Virus record (IMG/VR): IMGVR_UViG_3300034375_001679
Coordinates: 1-37,894 of that record
Source of the DNA: a virus
DNA length: 37,894 bases
Reading direction: 5' to 3' (one strand)
A model generated the notes under the pieces. The model did no database searches. It was not told where the DNA came from and saw only the letters and a program-made list of their open reading frames with translations. Below are positions 31,844 through 37,894 of this stretch, one piece after another (the stretch's first letter is position 1; the number at the start of each line of letters is the position of its first letter). The position numbers and the translations under genes were made by a program.

Positions 31844-33448
31844 TTAATCAGCATTAAGCAGTACGAACCCGAGTAACCCTTTATTGAGTTCCGCGCTCGC
31901 GACAAGTGGCTGGACAATAACTTCATCGCCCATGCTCACACCGTCCGAAATGCCTTTCCGTGGAGACAGTGATTGTGTGTCAGATACAGCAAAAGAATCT
32001 GTCTCGGCTCTTGACACAGAGAAAGCCTGAGACTCAGTGGTGATTATATTATCTGAGGTCGCTTTATTAAAGCTAAACGTTGCCAACTCTGTGGCTGTAA
32101 ACGAGTCGGAAGCTGCCTTCGCAACCGCCAGTGTGGAGCTTTCCGTTATAGACGCGCTGTCAGCTAGTCCCTTACCGGTCAACATTGCGTGACTGTCGCT
32201 GAAACTAAAGGCGTCGGACGCGGGTTTGTTGACCGCCATCGCCGGGGAGTCACTCATGGTCATGCTGTCTGCCAATATCTTGGCAATAGCGAAAGCATGG
32301 TCGTCTAGCATCGAGTAGATGTTTGTCTTGCCAGCCGCCGCTAGCTTATCGATCTGACTGAAATCATCCAGTGTGAAGGCATCTGCAAGAGCCTTGGAGA
32401 AGGCAGTCGCATGCGCCTCCGACATCGGGAAGCTGTGTGCTGGCGATCCCGATACATTCGTAAAGCCGTTTTGAAAGTCAAAGACAAACGAGAAGGGATT
32501 ACGGGTGACCGTAATCGTCTGGGTCAGCGGGAAGCTATCTGACAGGCTCTTACCAAAGGAGAATGCCGCATCCTCAGCCAAGGTATATGAGTGTGCCAGC
32601 GCCTTCTCGATGTCGAAGTCTGGATCATCTGCGAAGCTGAACGTGTCGGTGTTTGTCCTGCCTACATCAAACGCTTGTGAGTCTGCGAAGCTGTAGCTGT
32701 CAGCAGCAGACTTGGCAAAGTCGAATGCTTGACTGTCAGATAAATCAAATTCGTGCGCGTGATCTCGGTTGAAATGCGCTGCTAAGTGTATCGACTCAAT
32801 AATTGATACCGAGTCATCGCGATCCTTTGTGAAATCAAAGGTGACTGTCTGCGACATCGTGTATGTGTCCGACAGACCCTTGCTGACACCAAATGTCTGA
32901 GAGTCGCCAAACCCAAAGCTGTCTGTTGCGCTCTTGGCAATATCGATCGCCTGTGAATCCACAAAGCTATATACGTCATCGAACGATCGATTGAAGTGCA
33001 TCGCCAGATGAATAGATTCGCTTACACCTATCGAGTCGCTTGCCACCTTGCTCACACTAAGAACCTGTGAGTCGGCAAACGGGAAGAAGTCTGAAGTTAC
33101 TTTGTCAGCATGGAATGTTGGCGCATCTGACACCGCAACAAGGTCGGTGTACGAGGGCTGGATCTCGAATGCGTGAGATTCGCCCAGACCAAAGCTGTCG
33201 GTGAAGAAGTAAATCGTTCGCTCTGGATTGACGTGAATGTCATCCAGAAACAATCTGCGGTAGTTAGTCGCGGCATATAGCTCGCGATAGCTGACTTGGG
33301 TGTGGAGCTTTTGATGTGCTACCTGCGCGACAAGATCCCGATCGACTACGATCGCGGCAAACTTTCGCTGTGTCGCGGTTACATGAAGTCTTTGACTTGA
33401 AGCGCTAGCGACCAGCCGTCGGAACTTGACCTCGGCAAAGATCGCCAT
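31844..33448 (-). CDS. Repeat fibre protein with 18-residue units (534 residues)
   Basis: The ATG lies 4 bases after the preceding stop, with only a weak ribosome binding site, so coupled translation is likely. Residues 1-70 contain six short beta-like repeats of about 9-10 residues with R-x-L/F (for example SQRLHVTATQ, QKLHTQVSY, RELYAATNY). Residues 83-518 consist of about 23 units of 18 residues with the consensus S/A-D-S-F-S-F-A-D-S-Q-A-F-x-V-x-K-x-x. The last 16 residues are hydrophobic. There is no signal peptide or membrane span. Composition (Ser, Asp, Phe, Ala) and regular spacing suggest an elongated beta fibre or solenoid. I do not recognise a named domain; position next to the BppU-like gene suggests a tail fibre or spike. 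Confidence 0.7.
   Translation of the reverse strand: MAIFAEVKFRRLVASASSQRLHVTATQRKFAAIVVDRDLVAQVAHQKLHTQVSYRELYAATNYRRLFLDDIHVNPERTIYFFTDSFGLGESHAFEIQPSYTDLVAVSDAPTFHADKVTSDFFPFADSQVLSVSKVASDSIGVSESIHLAMHFNRSFDDVYSFVDSQAIDIAKSATDSFGFGDSQTFGVSKGLSDTYTMSQTVTFDFTKDRDDSVSIIESIHLAAHFNRDHAHEFDLSDSQAFDFAKSAADSYSFADSQAFDVGRTNTDTFSFADDPDFDIEKALAHSYTLAEDAAFSFGKSLSDSFPLTQTITVTRNPFSFVFDFQNGFTNVSGSPAHSFPMSEAHATAFSKALADAFTLDDFSQIDKLAAAGKTNIYSMLDDHAFAIAKILADSMTMSDSPAMAVNKPASDAFSFSDSHAMLTGKGLADSASITESSTLAVAKAASDSFTATELATFSFNKATSDNIITTESQAFSVSRAETDSFAVSDTQSLSPRKGISDGVSMGDEVIVQPLVASAELNKGLLGFVLLNAD
31895..33202 (-). repeat. Array of ~23 units of 54 bp (18 residues)
   Basis: Typical units are SDFFPFADSQVLSVSKVA, TDSFGFGDSQTFGVSKGL and ADSYSFADSQAFDVGRTN. 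Two units are 20 residues long and share SIHLAxHFNR (residues around 152-170 and 226-244). They lie four units apart, so units 3-6 and 7-10 form a duplicated 74-residue block. One unit near the centre is interrupted by an insert with FSFVFDFQNGFTNVSGS. Confidence 0.85.
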
Positions 33449-33452
33449 CTAA

Positions 33453-33827
33453 TTACCCAAACTGGCTTCGGACTTTGAACTTGATTAGGTCAACCACAGT
33501 TTGGGTGCGAGATCCTGAATCAGTAAACTCAATCTCGCCTTCTAGGACGCCGGTCGTATCGAGAGTGTCACTATCAAAAACGAAGGTTACCTTGCCGCCT
33601 AGCGCATCCGTAATTGTCCCAACCAGGGTGTCAATCAGTGCTGTCTGACCTACCTGCCGCACCCGCATTCGAACCGACCCACCATCAAGACTGAGTGGCG
33701 CAAATGTTGCAGGGTCGTCAGGGTCTAATGTCAGCCCCGTTGCCGCTGTATTTGAGTCTTTGAGAGTGATCTCGATCTCAGGGAGTCTGTCGCCTTGGAC
33801 CAGATCTATAGTTGTTAGATAAGCCAT
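33453..33827 (-). CDS. BppU-like N-terminal Ig-type protein (124 residues)
   Basis: The start overlaps the preceding stop as TAATG. The sequence MAYLTTIDLVQGDRLPEIEI, then TLKDSNTAATGLTL, GGSVRMRVRQVGQT, a GxxTFVFDSDTL strand and the final LEGEIEFTDSGSRTQTVVDL is the standard layout of BppU N-terminal or DUF2479-type immunoglobulin-like domains: Q-G-D near the start, S-V-R-M-x-V in the second strand and G-x-x-x-x-E-I-E-x-T-D near the end. Such domains attach fibres or baseplate proteins to the virion. It directly precedes the repeat fibre gene, so an adaptor function for that fibre is a reasonable inference. Confidence 0.65.
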   Translation of the reverse strand: MAYLTTIDLVQGDRLPEIEITLKDSNTAATGLTLDPDDPATFAPLSLDGGSVRMRVRQVGQTALIDTLVGTITDALGGKVTFVFDSDTLDTTGVLEGEIEFTDSGSRTQTVVDLIKFKVRSQFG

Positions 33828-34450
33828 TAGATAAACGCCCTCGGTTTGCAGGTAAGCGTACCGCCACTAAAGCCGTACTTGACCTGTCTGATTGTGCGAC
33901 CGACATCACGCTCGTATAGAGTGCGATTAGCTTGAGCTGCGCCTCCGTCAGCAAATGGCTGACCCGCCATCATCTGTAACCTGAACAAAGCACCGTGAAC
34001 GATGGTCTCTCGGTATTCCTTACCAATTGTGTCAGGTATTGATGTGCTGGTTGACGTTGGCTTGACGCTATACAGGATCCTGAACGAATCGTTCTTGTCG
34101 GGGATCGGAGCAAGGTAGAAGTCGGTGTTATCACGCTGCGCGTAGTACCGGGGGTTACCTTTTTCTGTCTCGTCACCAAGCCTCCGCAGCAACTCGTTGT
34201 AGCTGACAGGCTTCAATGCGGTCTTGTTGTCAAAAATATCGATGATGTGATTAAGCTCAGTACCTGTCGGCAGGGTCACTGCGTACTCGTTCACGCCGCC
34301 AATAATGGTGATGAACTCAGGCTCTGGGATGTACACATCTGTTCGATGACAGAAATCAATGGCGGCATCCCGTACCGCTCTCTCTATGAGGAAGTCCGGG
34401 GCACCGCCGCACTCCGGCTTCACATGCACGGTGAAGTCAGAGTATTTCAT
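33827..34450 (-). CDS. Neck/adaptor protein (207 residues)
   Basis: The start overlaps the preceding stop as TAATG. Helices at the N-terminus (DFLIERAVRDAAIDFCHRTD) precede strands (EFITIIGGVNEYAVTLPTGT, ELNHIIDIFDNK, RYYAQRDNTDFYLAPIPDKN, FRILYSVKPTSTSTSIPD) and C-terminal helices (YRETIVHGALFRLQMMAGQP). This order of a helical start, a beta sandwich and a helical end is that of podovirus head-to-tail adaptor or tail-terminator proteins (T7 gp11-like) and resembles the upstream neighbour 34450-35127, with which it is coupled. No specific family can be confirmed. It would bind below the portal ring. Confidence 0.6.
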   Translation of the reverse strand: MKYSDFTVHVKPECGGAPDFLIERAVRDAAIDFCHRTDVYIPEPEFITIIGGVNEYAVTLPTGTELNHIIDIFDNKTALKPVSYNELLRRLGDETEKGNPRYYAQRDNTDFYLAPIPDKNDSFRILYSVKPTSTSTSIPDTIGKEYRETIVHGALFRLQMMAGQPFADGGAAQANRTLYERDVGRTIRQVKYGFSGGTLTCKPRAFI

Positions 34451-35127
34451 TACATTCTCCCGGCGTTGCGATCAGGAGTGTTTGGCATCGGAGTTACAGC
34501 CGCATCGGCATTGGTCTTAACACCAAGCGCGTTAGCGAACGATTGATAGTGCATCATCGAACGCTCGGCGTTACCAGCGAACTCAGAGTCCTTCTGGTAT
34601 GCACGATAGAGTATGTAATCCAGTATGCAATTCGCATACACGTCATCCAAGCTGATAGTGGTTGTGTCGCTCGTAAAGTCGCTAATAGCGATATCAGACG
34701 GTGCTGAGCTATACACAATCTCGATAGAGTGTGTGCCGCTGGTTGCTTTTGGATACACGTAAAAATGCTTTGGATCAGCAGGATCGTAGATGTAGTGCTC
34801 GATCTTGTTGGTTCCAGCCGCAGTTTCGTGCCAGTTAGGAAGGGTCTCATCGAGGATCTTGCGATCCACCTGAGTTACTGCTCTTCCGTTTACGTTGCGA
34901 ACAATCTCAATCAGGCGCAATGCAGCCGCTGGCAGTGACTGCTTGCTGCCGTTGCCGCATGCAAACGACTCATTCACCATCTTCGCGTCGGGGCGGTGCA
35001 GGACCACTTCCTTCTGAGCGTCATTGAAGAACTTCAATAGCTCTGCGTTAGGGAACCGAACGTTTGTGCTGTCCTGAAGGATGATTGAAGCGCGGTCTAG
35101 GATGTCTACTACCTTAGTCGTTGCCAT
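34450..35127 (-). CDS. DUF6682-type neck/head-completion protein (225 residues)
   Basis: I choose ATG 35125-35127, which has GGGAG about 7-8 bases upstream and gives MATTKVVDILDRASIILQDS; the start at 35190 would extend 63 bases further into the preceding gene. The sequence TNVRFPNAELLKFFNDAQKE, SLPAAALRLIEIVRNVNGRA, TQVDRKILDETLPNWHE and PKHFYVYPKATSG matches the layout I recall for DUF6682 (ILQD-x-x-x-V-R-x-P, N-D-A-Q-x-E, D-P-x-H-F-Y-V-Y-P). Such proteins are encoded between coat and tail genes in podovirus-like phages, probably as a neck ring. Name from memory, not verified. Confidence 0.7.
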   Translation of the reverse strand: MATTKVVDILDRASIILQDSTNVRFPNAELLKFFNDAQKEVVLHRPDAKMVNESFACGNGSKQSLPAAALRLIEIVRNVNGRAVTQVDRKILDETLPNWHETAAGTNKIEHYIYDPADPKHFYVYPKATSGTHSIEIVYSSAPSDIAISDFTSDTTTISLDDVYANCILDYILYRAYQKDSEFAGNAERSMMHYQSFANALGVKTNADAAVTPMPNTPDRNAGRM

Positions 35128-35392
35128 CTTCAGTCTCCCACTCAATGACTTCAAAATCAGGGTTGTTTTCCCAGCCGGGAAGCGGACCAAACGTATTGCC
35201 GGTCTTTTTGTTGCGGATAGTGCGAGCTACCTTTGCAACTTCTTTCTTCTCTGGCTCGGGGTTCTTTGCTTTCTTCGAGAGACGGTCGAGCTTATCTTCG
35301 AGCACTTCCAGCGGTGACCGCCGGTCGAGCTTGACGCCGTACTTTTCCATAGCCTCTTCGAAGATTTCGTCTTTACGAGTTTTATCTGCCAT
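35114..35392 (-). CDS. Small charged protein downstream of the coat gene (92 residues)
   Basis: ATG at 35392 has AAGGA at a good distance. The product begins MADKTRKDEIFEEAMEKYGV, has a charged helical first half (PLEVLEDKLDRLSKKAKNPE, PEKKEVAKVARTIRN) and an acidic C-terminus after TFGPLPGWENNP (VIEWETEDGND). I recall similar ~100-residue proteins immediately downstream of coat genes in marine phages, but no function. It is the first gene after the terminator hairpin and overlaps the next gene by 14 bases. A head-decoration or neck-assembly role is possible. Confidence 0.65.
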   Translation of the reverse strand: MADKTRKDEIFEEAMEKYGVKLDRRSPLEVLEDKLDRLSKKAKNPEPEKKEVAKVARTIRNKKTGNTFGPLPGWENNPDFEVIEWETEDGND

Positions 35393-35403
35393 CTCTCAAT
35401 CCT

Positions 35404-35430
35404 TAAAAACTGGGGGGCTTGCGCCCCCCG
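35404..35430 (-). terminator. Terminator hairpin after the coat protein gene
   Basis: On the minus strand GGGGGGC-GCAA-GCCCCCC is followed by AGTTTTTAAGG. The 7-bp all-GC stem, tetraloop and T run give a Rho-independent terminator in the direction of the late genes. It begins 8 bases after the coat protein stop and precedes the next ribosome binding site, so it may be partial and lower expression of genes beyond the coat protein. Confidence 0.85.
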
Positions 35431-35437
35431 GACGGTC

Positions 35438-36298
35438 TTAGACCTTCCACTTACCTACAGCGAGGCAATCAGGAGTGACTACAGAGGATCCGTAGACTTT
35501 CAACCCTCTGACAGCATCACCAAAAGTAGTCTCGAGGCGCACAGTTTCAGTGTTAGTGAACTGTGACGCGAACGTGATTGCCTTTGGGTGACCCGCAAGA
35601 ACGTGGGTGTAAGTAGCGTCAGTACCAGAAGCTGGTGTGTGGAGGAGGTTTGACTGGTAAACAGTGAAACGATCCACCATGCCTACCTGACCGTTACGGA
35701 GAGGCGAAGTCGCGTCTCCAGTCAAGTACGCCTGACGTAGCTCAGATTGCTTCAGCATGTTGATCATCGATGGAGGGAGAACGATGTAACGACCTTCCTC
35801 TGGGATGTTCAACCCATCAAGCGCTTCAGAGATCTCGAGAATTTTGCCCAAGATGTTTGAAGCTGTGATGGTTGTCTGTGCTGTAGTTGTAGTCGCAGAT
35901 CCGATGACAGAGGAAAGTACGTCTGTCTCAACGGCGATACGCATACCCTCAGCAGCATCGCTAGATGCGGCTTCGAGCATGTTGATGTCAGCTTGCGCTG
36001 CCAACACGTCATCGACCTTGAAGCTGTAGTACTTAGCCTTGTCGATCAAAAGCTCGACGGTGCCAGTGGTCAGCTCTTGAGTTGACACTGTACCGGCGTA
36101 GTCGTTGATTGTTACAGCGGGTACTGTACGAATCGTGACCTTGTCGCCTTGACCTGAGATTTCGCCCTCGTACTCGGTATTCGAGATTGCGGGCATTACA
36201 GACTGAGAATAAAACTTAGCCTGCAACAACTTGGAGAATACCTCTGGAATAAAGTTTACTTCAGAAGTAGCTCCGGTACTAAAAAATGAAAATGCCAT
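35438..36298 (-). CDS. Major capsid (coat) protein, P22/HK97-like (286 residues)
   Basis: ATG at 36298 has GAGG 9 bases upstream. The protein begins MAFSFFSTGATSEVNFIPEV and shows a typical coat layout: N-terminal arm helix (FSKLLQAKFYSQSVMPAI), an E-loop-like strand region (YEGEISGQGDKVTIRTVPAV, YAGTVSTQELTTGTVELLID), a helical spine (DINMLEAASSDAAEGMRIAV), then NIPEEGRYIVLPPSMINMLK and a C-terminal beta part (FTVYQSNLLHTPASG, AITFASQFTNTETVRLE, GLKVYGSSVVTPDCL). These match my memory of P22 coat-like HK97-fold proteins of short-tailed phages. It lies directly downstream of the scaffold gene and ahead of the terminator, fitting the high level of expression expected. Confidence 0.85.
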   Translation of the reverse strand: MAFSFFSTGATSEVNFIPEVFSKLLQAKFYSQSVMPAISNTEYEGEISGQGDKVTIRTVPAVTINDYAGTVSTQELTTGTVELLIDKAKYYSFKVDDVLAAQADINMLEAASSDAAEGMRIAVETDVLSSVIGSATTTTAQTTITASNILGKILEISEALDGLNIPEEGRYIVLPPSMINMLKQSELRQAYLTGDATSPLRNGQVGMVDRFTVYQSNLLHTPASGTDATYTHVLAGHPKAITFASQFTNTETVRLETTFGDAVRGLKVYGSSVVTPDCLAVGKWKV

Positions 36299-36319
36299 GA
36301 TTAATTCCTCACAAGAGAA

Positions 36320-37231
36320 TTAGCGGCGAATTGCTCCCTGTTCCATTGCTTTAAGAATCTCATTTTGGTGCTTCACAAAATCTTTGTTCGGCATCCTCAT
36401 GATCTCTTCAACAGTCCAGTTACGCTTTTCACCAGTAACGTTTTGGCTTCTGGCTTTCGGCATTTTGGGTTCTGCAACCGCTCGTGCCTTTTCCAGAGAC
36501 CGCTCTTGCGGCGTCGGAGGTCGTAAGCCCATCTCATCTTTAAACCGACTCAATACAGCGTTCACGTCATTCGAAGAACCTTGCTCCACCCATTGATGGG
36601 TAGCTGCATCCTGCGTCTCCAGCCAGTTCATCCAGTCGGAAGTCGCAATAAGCTCATCCACGTCCGGGTGTACCGCACGGATACGGTTGAAATGCTCTTC
36701 AGCCGCACGGGCTTGTAGCTCTTCGTTTCTGTAACGCTCTTGAGCGGTCAAAGCTTCCTTGGCACTTTGTACCTCTGCTTGCGTTCGACTTAGCTCGTCA
36801 AGCAAGGGACCAGCGATGTCGGGATACTCCTCCCGGATTTGCGCTAGCTTTGCTGTGTCTCGCTCTTTCTCGGCAAGCTGACCTTTAAGCTCTGTCAGGC
36901 TCTTCAGCATGTCATCGTTTTGACGACGAAGGTCTGCCGCTTCCTGCGTTGCTTTGGTCATTCGACTCTGTGCGCCTTTCATTGCCTTCTCAGCTTTTTC
37001 CAAAGCTGACCTCAAAGTATCCACTTCGCCGCTTTCTAGTGGTTCCTCTGGTGCCTCATCCACAACGAGTTCTTCAGCCGTATCCTCAGGCTCGGGGGCT
37101 GCTTGTAGCGTCTCTTCTTCCTCAACTACTTCCGGTTGTTCCTCTACAGGAGTCGGGTTCGCTGCGTTCTGATATTGCTCCATTAACTCTTTTGCTTCGG
37201 CTTCTAATCGCGCCGGGTCATTTCTGCTCAT
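36320..37231 (-). CDS. Scaffolding protein (303 residues)
   Basis: The ATG has AGAGGA upstream. Residues ~25-70 are strongly acidic and Pro/Glu-rich (EEQPEVVEEEETLQAAPEPE). Residues ~70-195 are a long coiled coil (LRSALEKAEKAMKGAQSRMT, DDMLKSLTELKGQLAEKERD). The C-terminal part contains helices and a basic end (GEKRNWTVEEIMRMPNKDF, KHQNEILKAMEQGAIRR). Position between portal and coat, acidic start, coiled-coil body and basic C-terminus for coat binding are the hallmarks of phage scaffolds. It would guide procapsid assembly and be released before DNA packaging. The stop lies 22 bases before the coat gene start. Confidence 0.85.
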   Translation of the reverse strand: MSRNDPARLEAEAKELMEQYQNAANPTPVEEQPEVVEEEETLQAAPEPEDTAEELVVDEAPEEPLESGEVDTLRSALEKAEKAMKGAQSRMTKATQEAADLRRQNDDMLKSLTELKGQLAEKERDTAKLAQIREEYPDIAGPLLDELSRTQAEVQSAKEALTAQERYRNEELQARAAEEHFNRIRAVHPDVDELIATSDWMNWLETQDAATHQWVEQGSSNDVNAVLSRFKDEMGLRPPTPQERSLEKARAVAEPKMPKARSQNVTGEKRNWTVEEIMRMPNKDFVKHQNEILKAMEQGAIRR

Positions 37232-37259
37232 TTTTCGGGTCCTCTAAGGATGTCCGTAA

Positions 37260-37481
37260 CTATGTGAAATCGGATGTCCGTTTCCGGGTCCGCTCACGCT
37301 CTAAAGTGGCTTTCGCCGTTTCTTCCAGTTCAAGCATGAAACGCAACTCAAGGATGCGCCCTTGCTCATATCTGAAATCTTTCTCGTCTGCCGCTTCTAG
37401 TAGCTCTCGGGCGTTATCCAATCGGGACGCCAGGAGCTGCTGGACCTGCTGCCATTCCGGCTTCAGGGATAGCGCCAGCAC
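37260..37481 (-). CDS. Small helical protein following the portal gene (73 residues)
   Basis: The open frame reaches 37547 with a GTG but no ribosome binding site there and overlapping the portal end by 134 bases; I take the internal GTG at 37479-37481, with AAGG close upstream, as the more likely start. The credible part begins near EWQQVQQLLASRLDNARELL and continues as one amphipathic helix bundle (YEQGRILELRFMLELEETAK) with a basic end (LERERTRKRTSDFT). Small proteins of this type, starting with a W-Q-Q-V/L motif, occur between portal and scaffold genes in many phages from memory; the function is unknown. The start is uncertain. Confidence 0.55.
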   Translation of the reverse strand: MLALSLKPEWQQVQQLLASRLDNARELLEAADEKDFRYEQGRILELRFMLELEETAKATLERERTRKRTSDFT

Positions 37482-37894
37482 CGCCTTGCTGCATTCCAGC
37501 GAGCATTTGATTTTGGAGTGCTTGCTCAGCTTGTAACCTCTCTTCACTTTTGATCACTTCATCGGGATCAATGTCTAATGTTGTTGCGATTTCCCGCAGC
37601 AACTTGTTTCGATCAATTTGAGGGGCGTCCATGGGGTTTGATACCAGCGAGAGGAACTGAAGTAGTCGCTGGCTTTGCACTTCTTTCTGCACGAGTGCGG
37701 TGCTTCCGCGAGCCACGATACGAAGGTCGCCCTTAATATCCTCGCGGGGGTTGTATTCCATATTCCAGTGAAAGAGCGATTCGATCATCGGCTCTAACAG
37801 GAAGTCATCGATGTTCTTAATAGTTGACTTGAGCGCTACGTTCGCCGCGCCCATCAACATAGACATACCGGTCGCCGTCTTGTTTAGCGATTTG
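37414..37894 (-). CDS. Portal protein, C-terminal fragment
   Basis: The frame is open to the right edge, so only the last ~159 residues are present and the start is outside the window. KSLNKTATGMSMLMGAANVA, then STIKNIDDFLLEPMIESLFH with WNMEYN, and the following KGDLRIVARGSTALVQKEVQ and QRLLQFLSLVSNP are characteristic of the C-terminal part of podovirus (P22/marine podovirus-type) portals, including the L-N-K-T-A-T-G-M/L-S segment and a K-N-I-D helix before the crown. It ends with a Gln/Gly/Ala/Pro-rich tail (NQMLAGMQQGGAGAIPEAGM). The portal forms a 12-subunit ring at the DNA-entry vertex. Order portal-scaffold-coat supports the call. Confidence 0.85.
   Translation of the reverse strand, partial: KSLNKTATGMSMLMGAANVALKSTIKNIDDFLLEPMIESLFHWNMEYNPREDIKGDLRIVARGSTALVQKEVQSQRLLQFLSLVSNPMDAPQIDRNKLLREIATTLDIDPDEVIKSEERLQAEQALQNQMLAGMQQGGAGAIPEAGMAAGPAAPGVPIG

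Overview
The window is a 37.9 kb piece of a tailed, integrase-encoding (temperate-type) bacteriophage genome. It is cut inside the integrase gene at the left edge and inside the portal gene at the right edge. The gene content points to a podovirus-like particle: a portal protein, a scaffold, an HK97/P22-like coat protein, neck/adaptor proteins, a nozzle-like protein, very large fibre proteins and a set of internal (ejected) proteins including one of 2486 residues. No tail tube, tape measure or sheath gene is visible. The host is not stated. The phage carries the 3' half of a tRNA-Gly(GCC) with an encoded CCA that closely resembles gammaproteobacterial tRNA-Gly, so a gammaproteobacterium (perhaps marine, from the style of the fibre and neck proteins) is my inference.

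Layout from left to right: (1) 1-536 is the lysogeny end, with the integrase C-terminus, a 48-bp tRNA-Gly 3' fragment that I read as the attP core, flanking repeats resembling the core, and a strong hairpin. (2) 537-944 is the only complete rightward gene and is unrecognised; its 3' part runs against a leftward gene. (3) From 1262 to the right edge everything is read leftwards as one tightly packed late cluster, with many ATGA, TAATG or TGATG stop/start junctions. In order of transcription (right to left) it encodes: portal, small portal-linked protein, scaffold, coat protein, terminator hairpin, small head protein, two neck proteins, BppU-like protein, an 18-residue-repeat fibre, a small tail protein, a 2764-residue fibre with a self-cleaving S74 chaperone, four small tail-associated proteins, a group of secreted or membrane proteins with a holin candidate, a nozzle-like protein, a 1704-residue J-like fibre with a DUF1983-type repeat array, a GNAT-like protein, four internal virion protein candidates, the 2486-residue large polyvalent protein, and three very small, strongly basic proteins.

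Most interesting points: a 73-codon gene with a very good ribosome binding site nested out of frame inside the large polyvalent protein gene, exactly where the host frame encodes a low-complexity linker (6159-6380); an HEVMH metallopeptidase-type motif in that same ejected protein; two secreted-protein genes overlapping so that one signal peptide is encoded inside the end of the preceding gene; a fibre made of about 23 units of 18 residues with a superimposed block duplication; and a cassette of tiny basic proteins at the end of the late cluster, two of which have not usually been long enough to be called. No endolysin, terminase, replication gene, rRNA, complete tRNA or CRISPR array is seen in the window.
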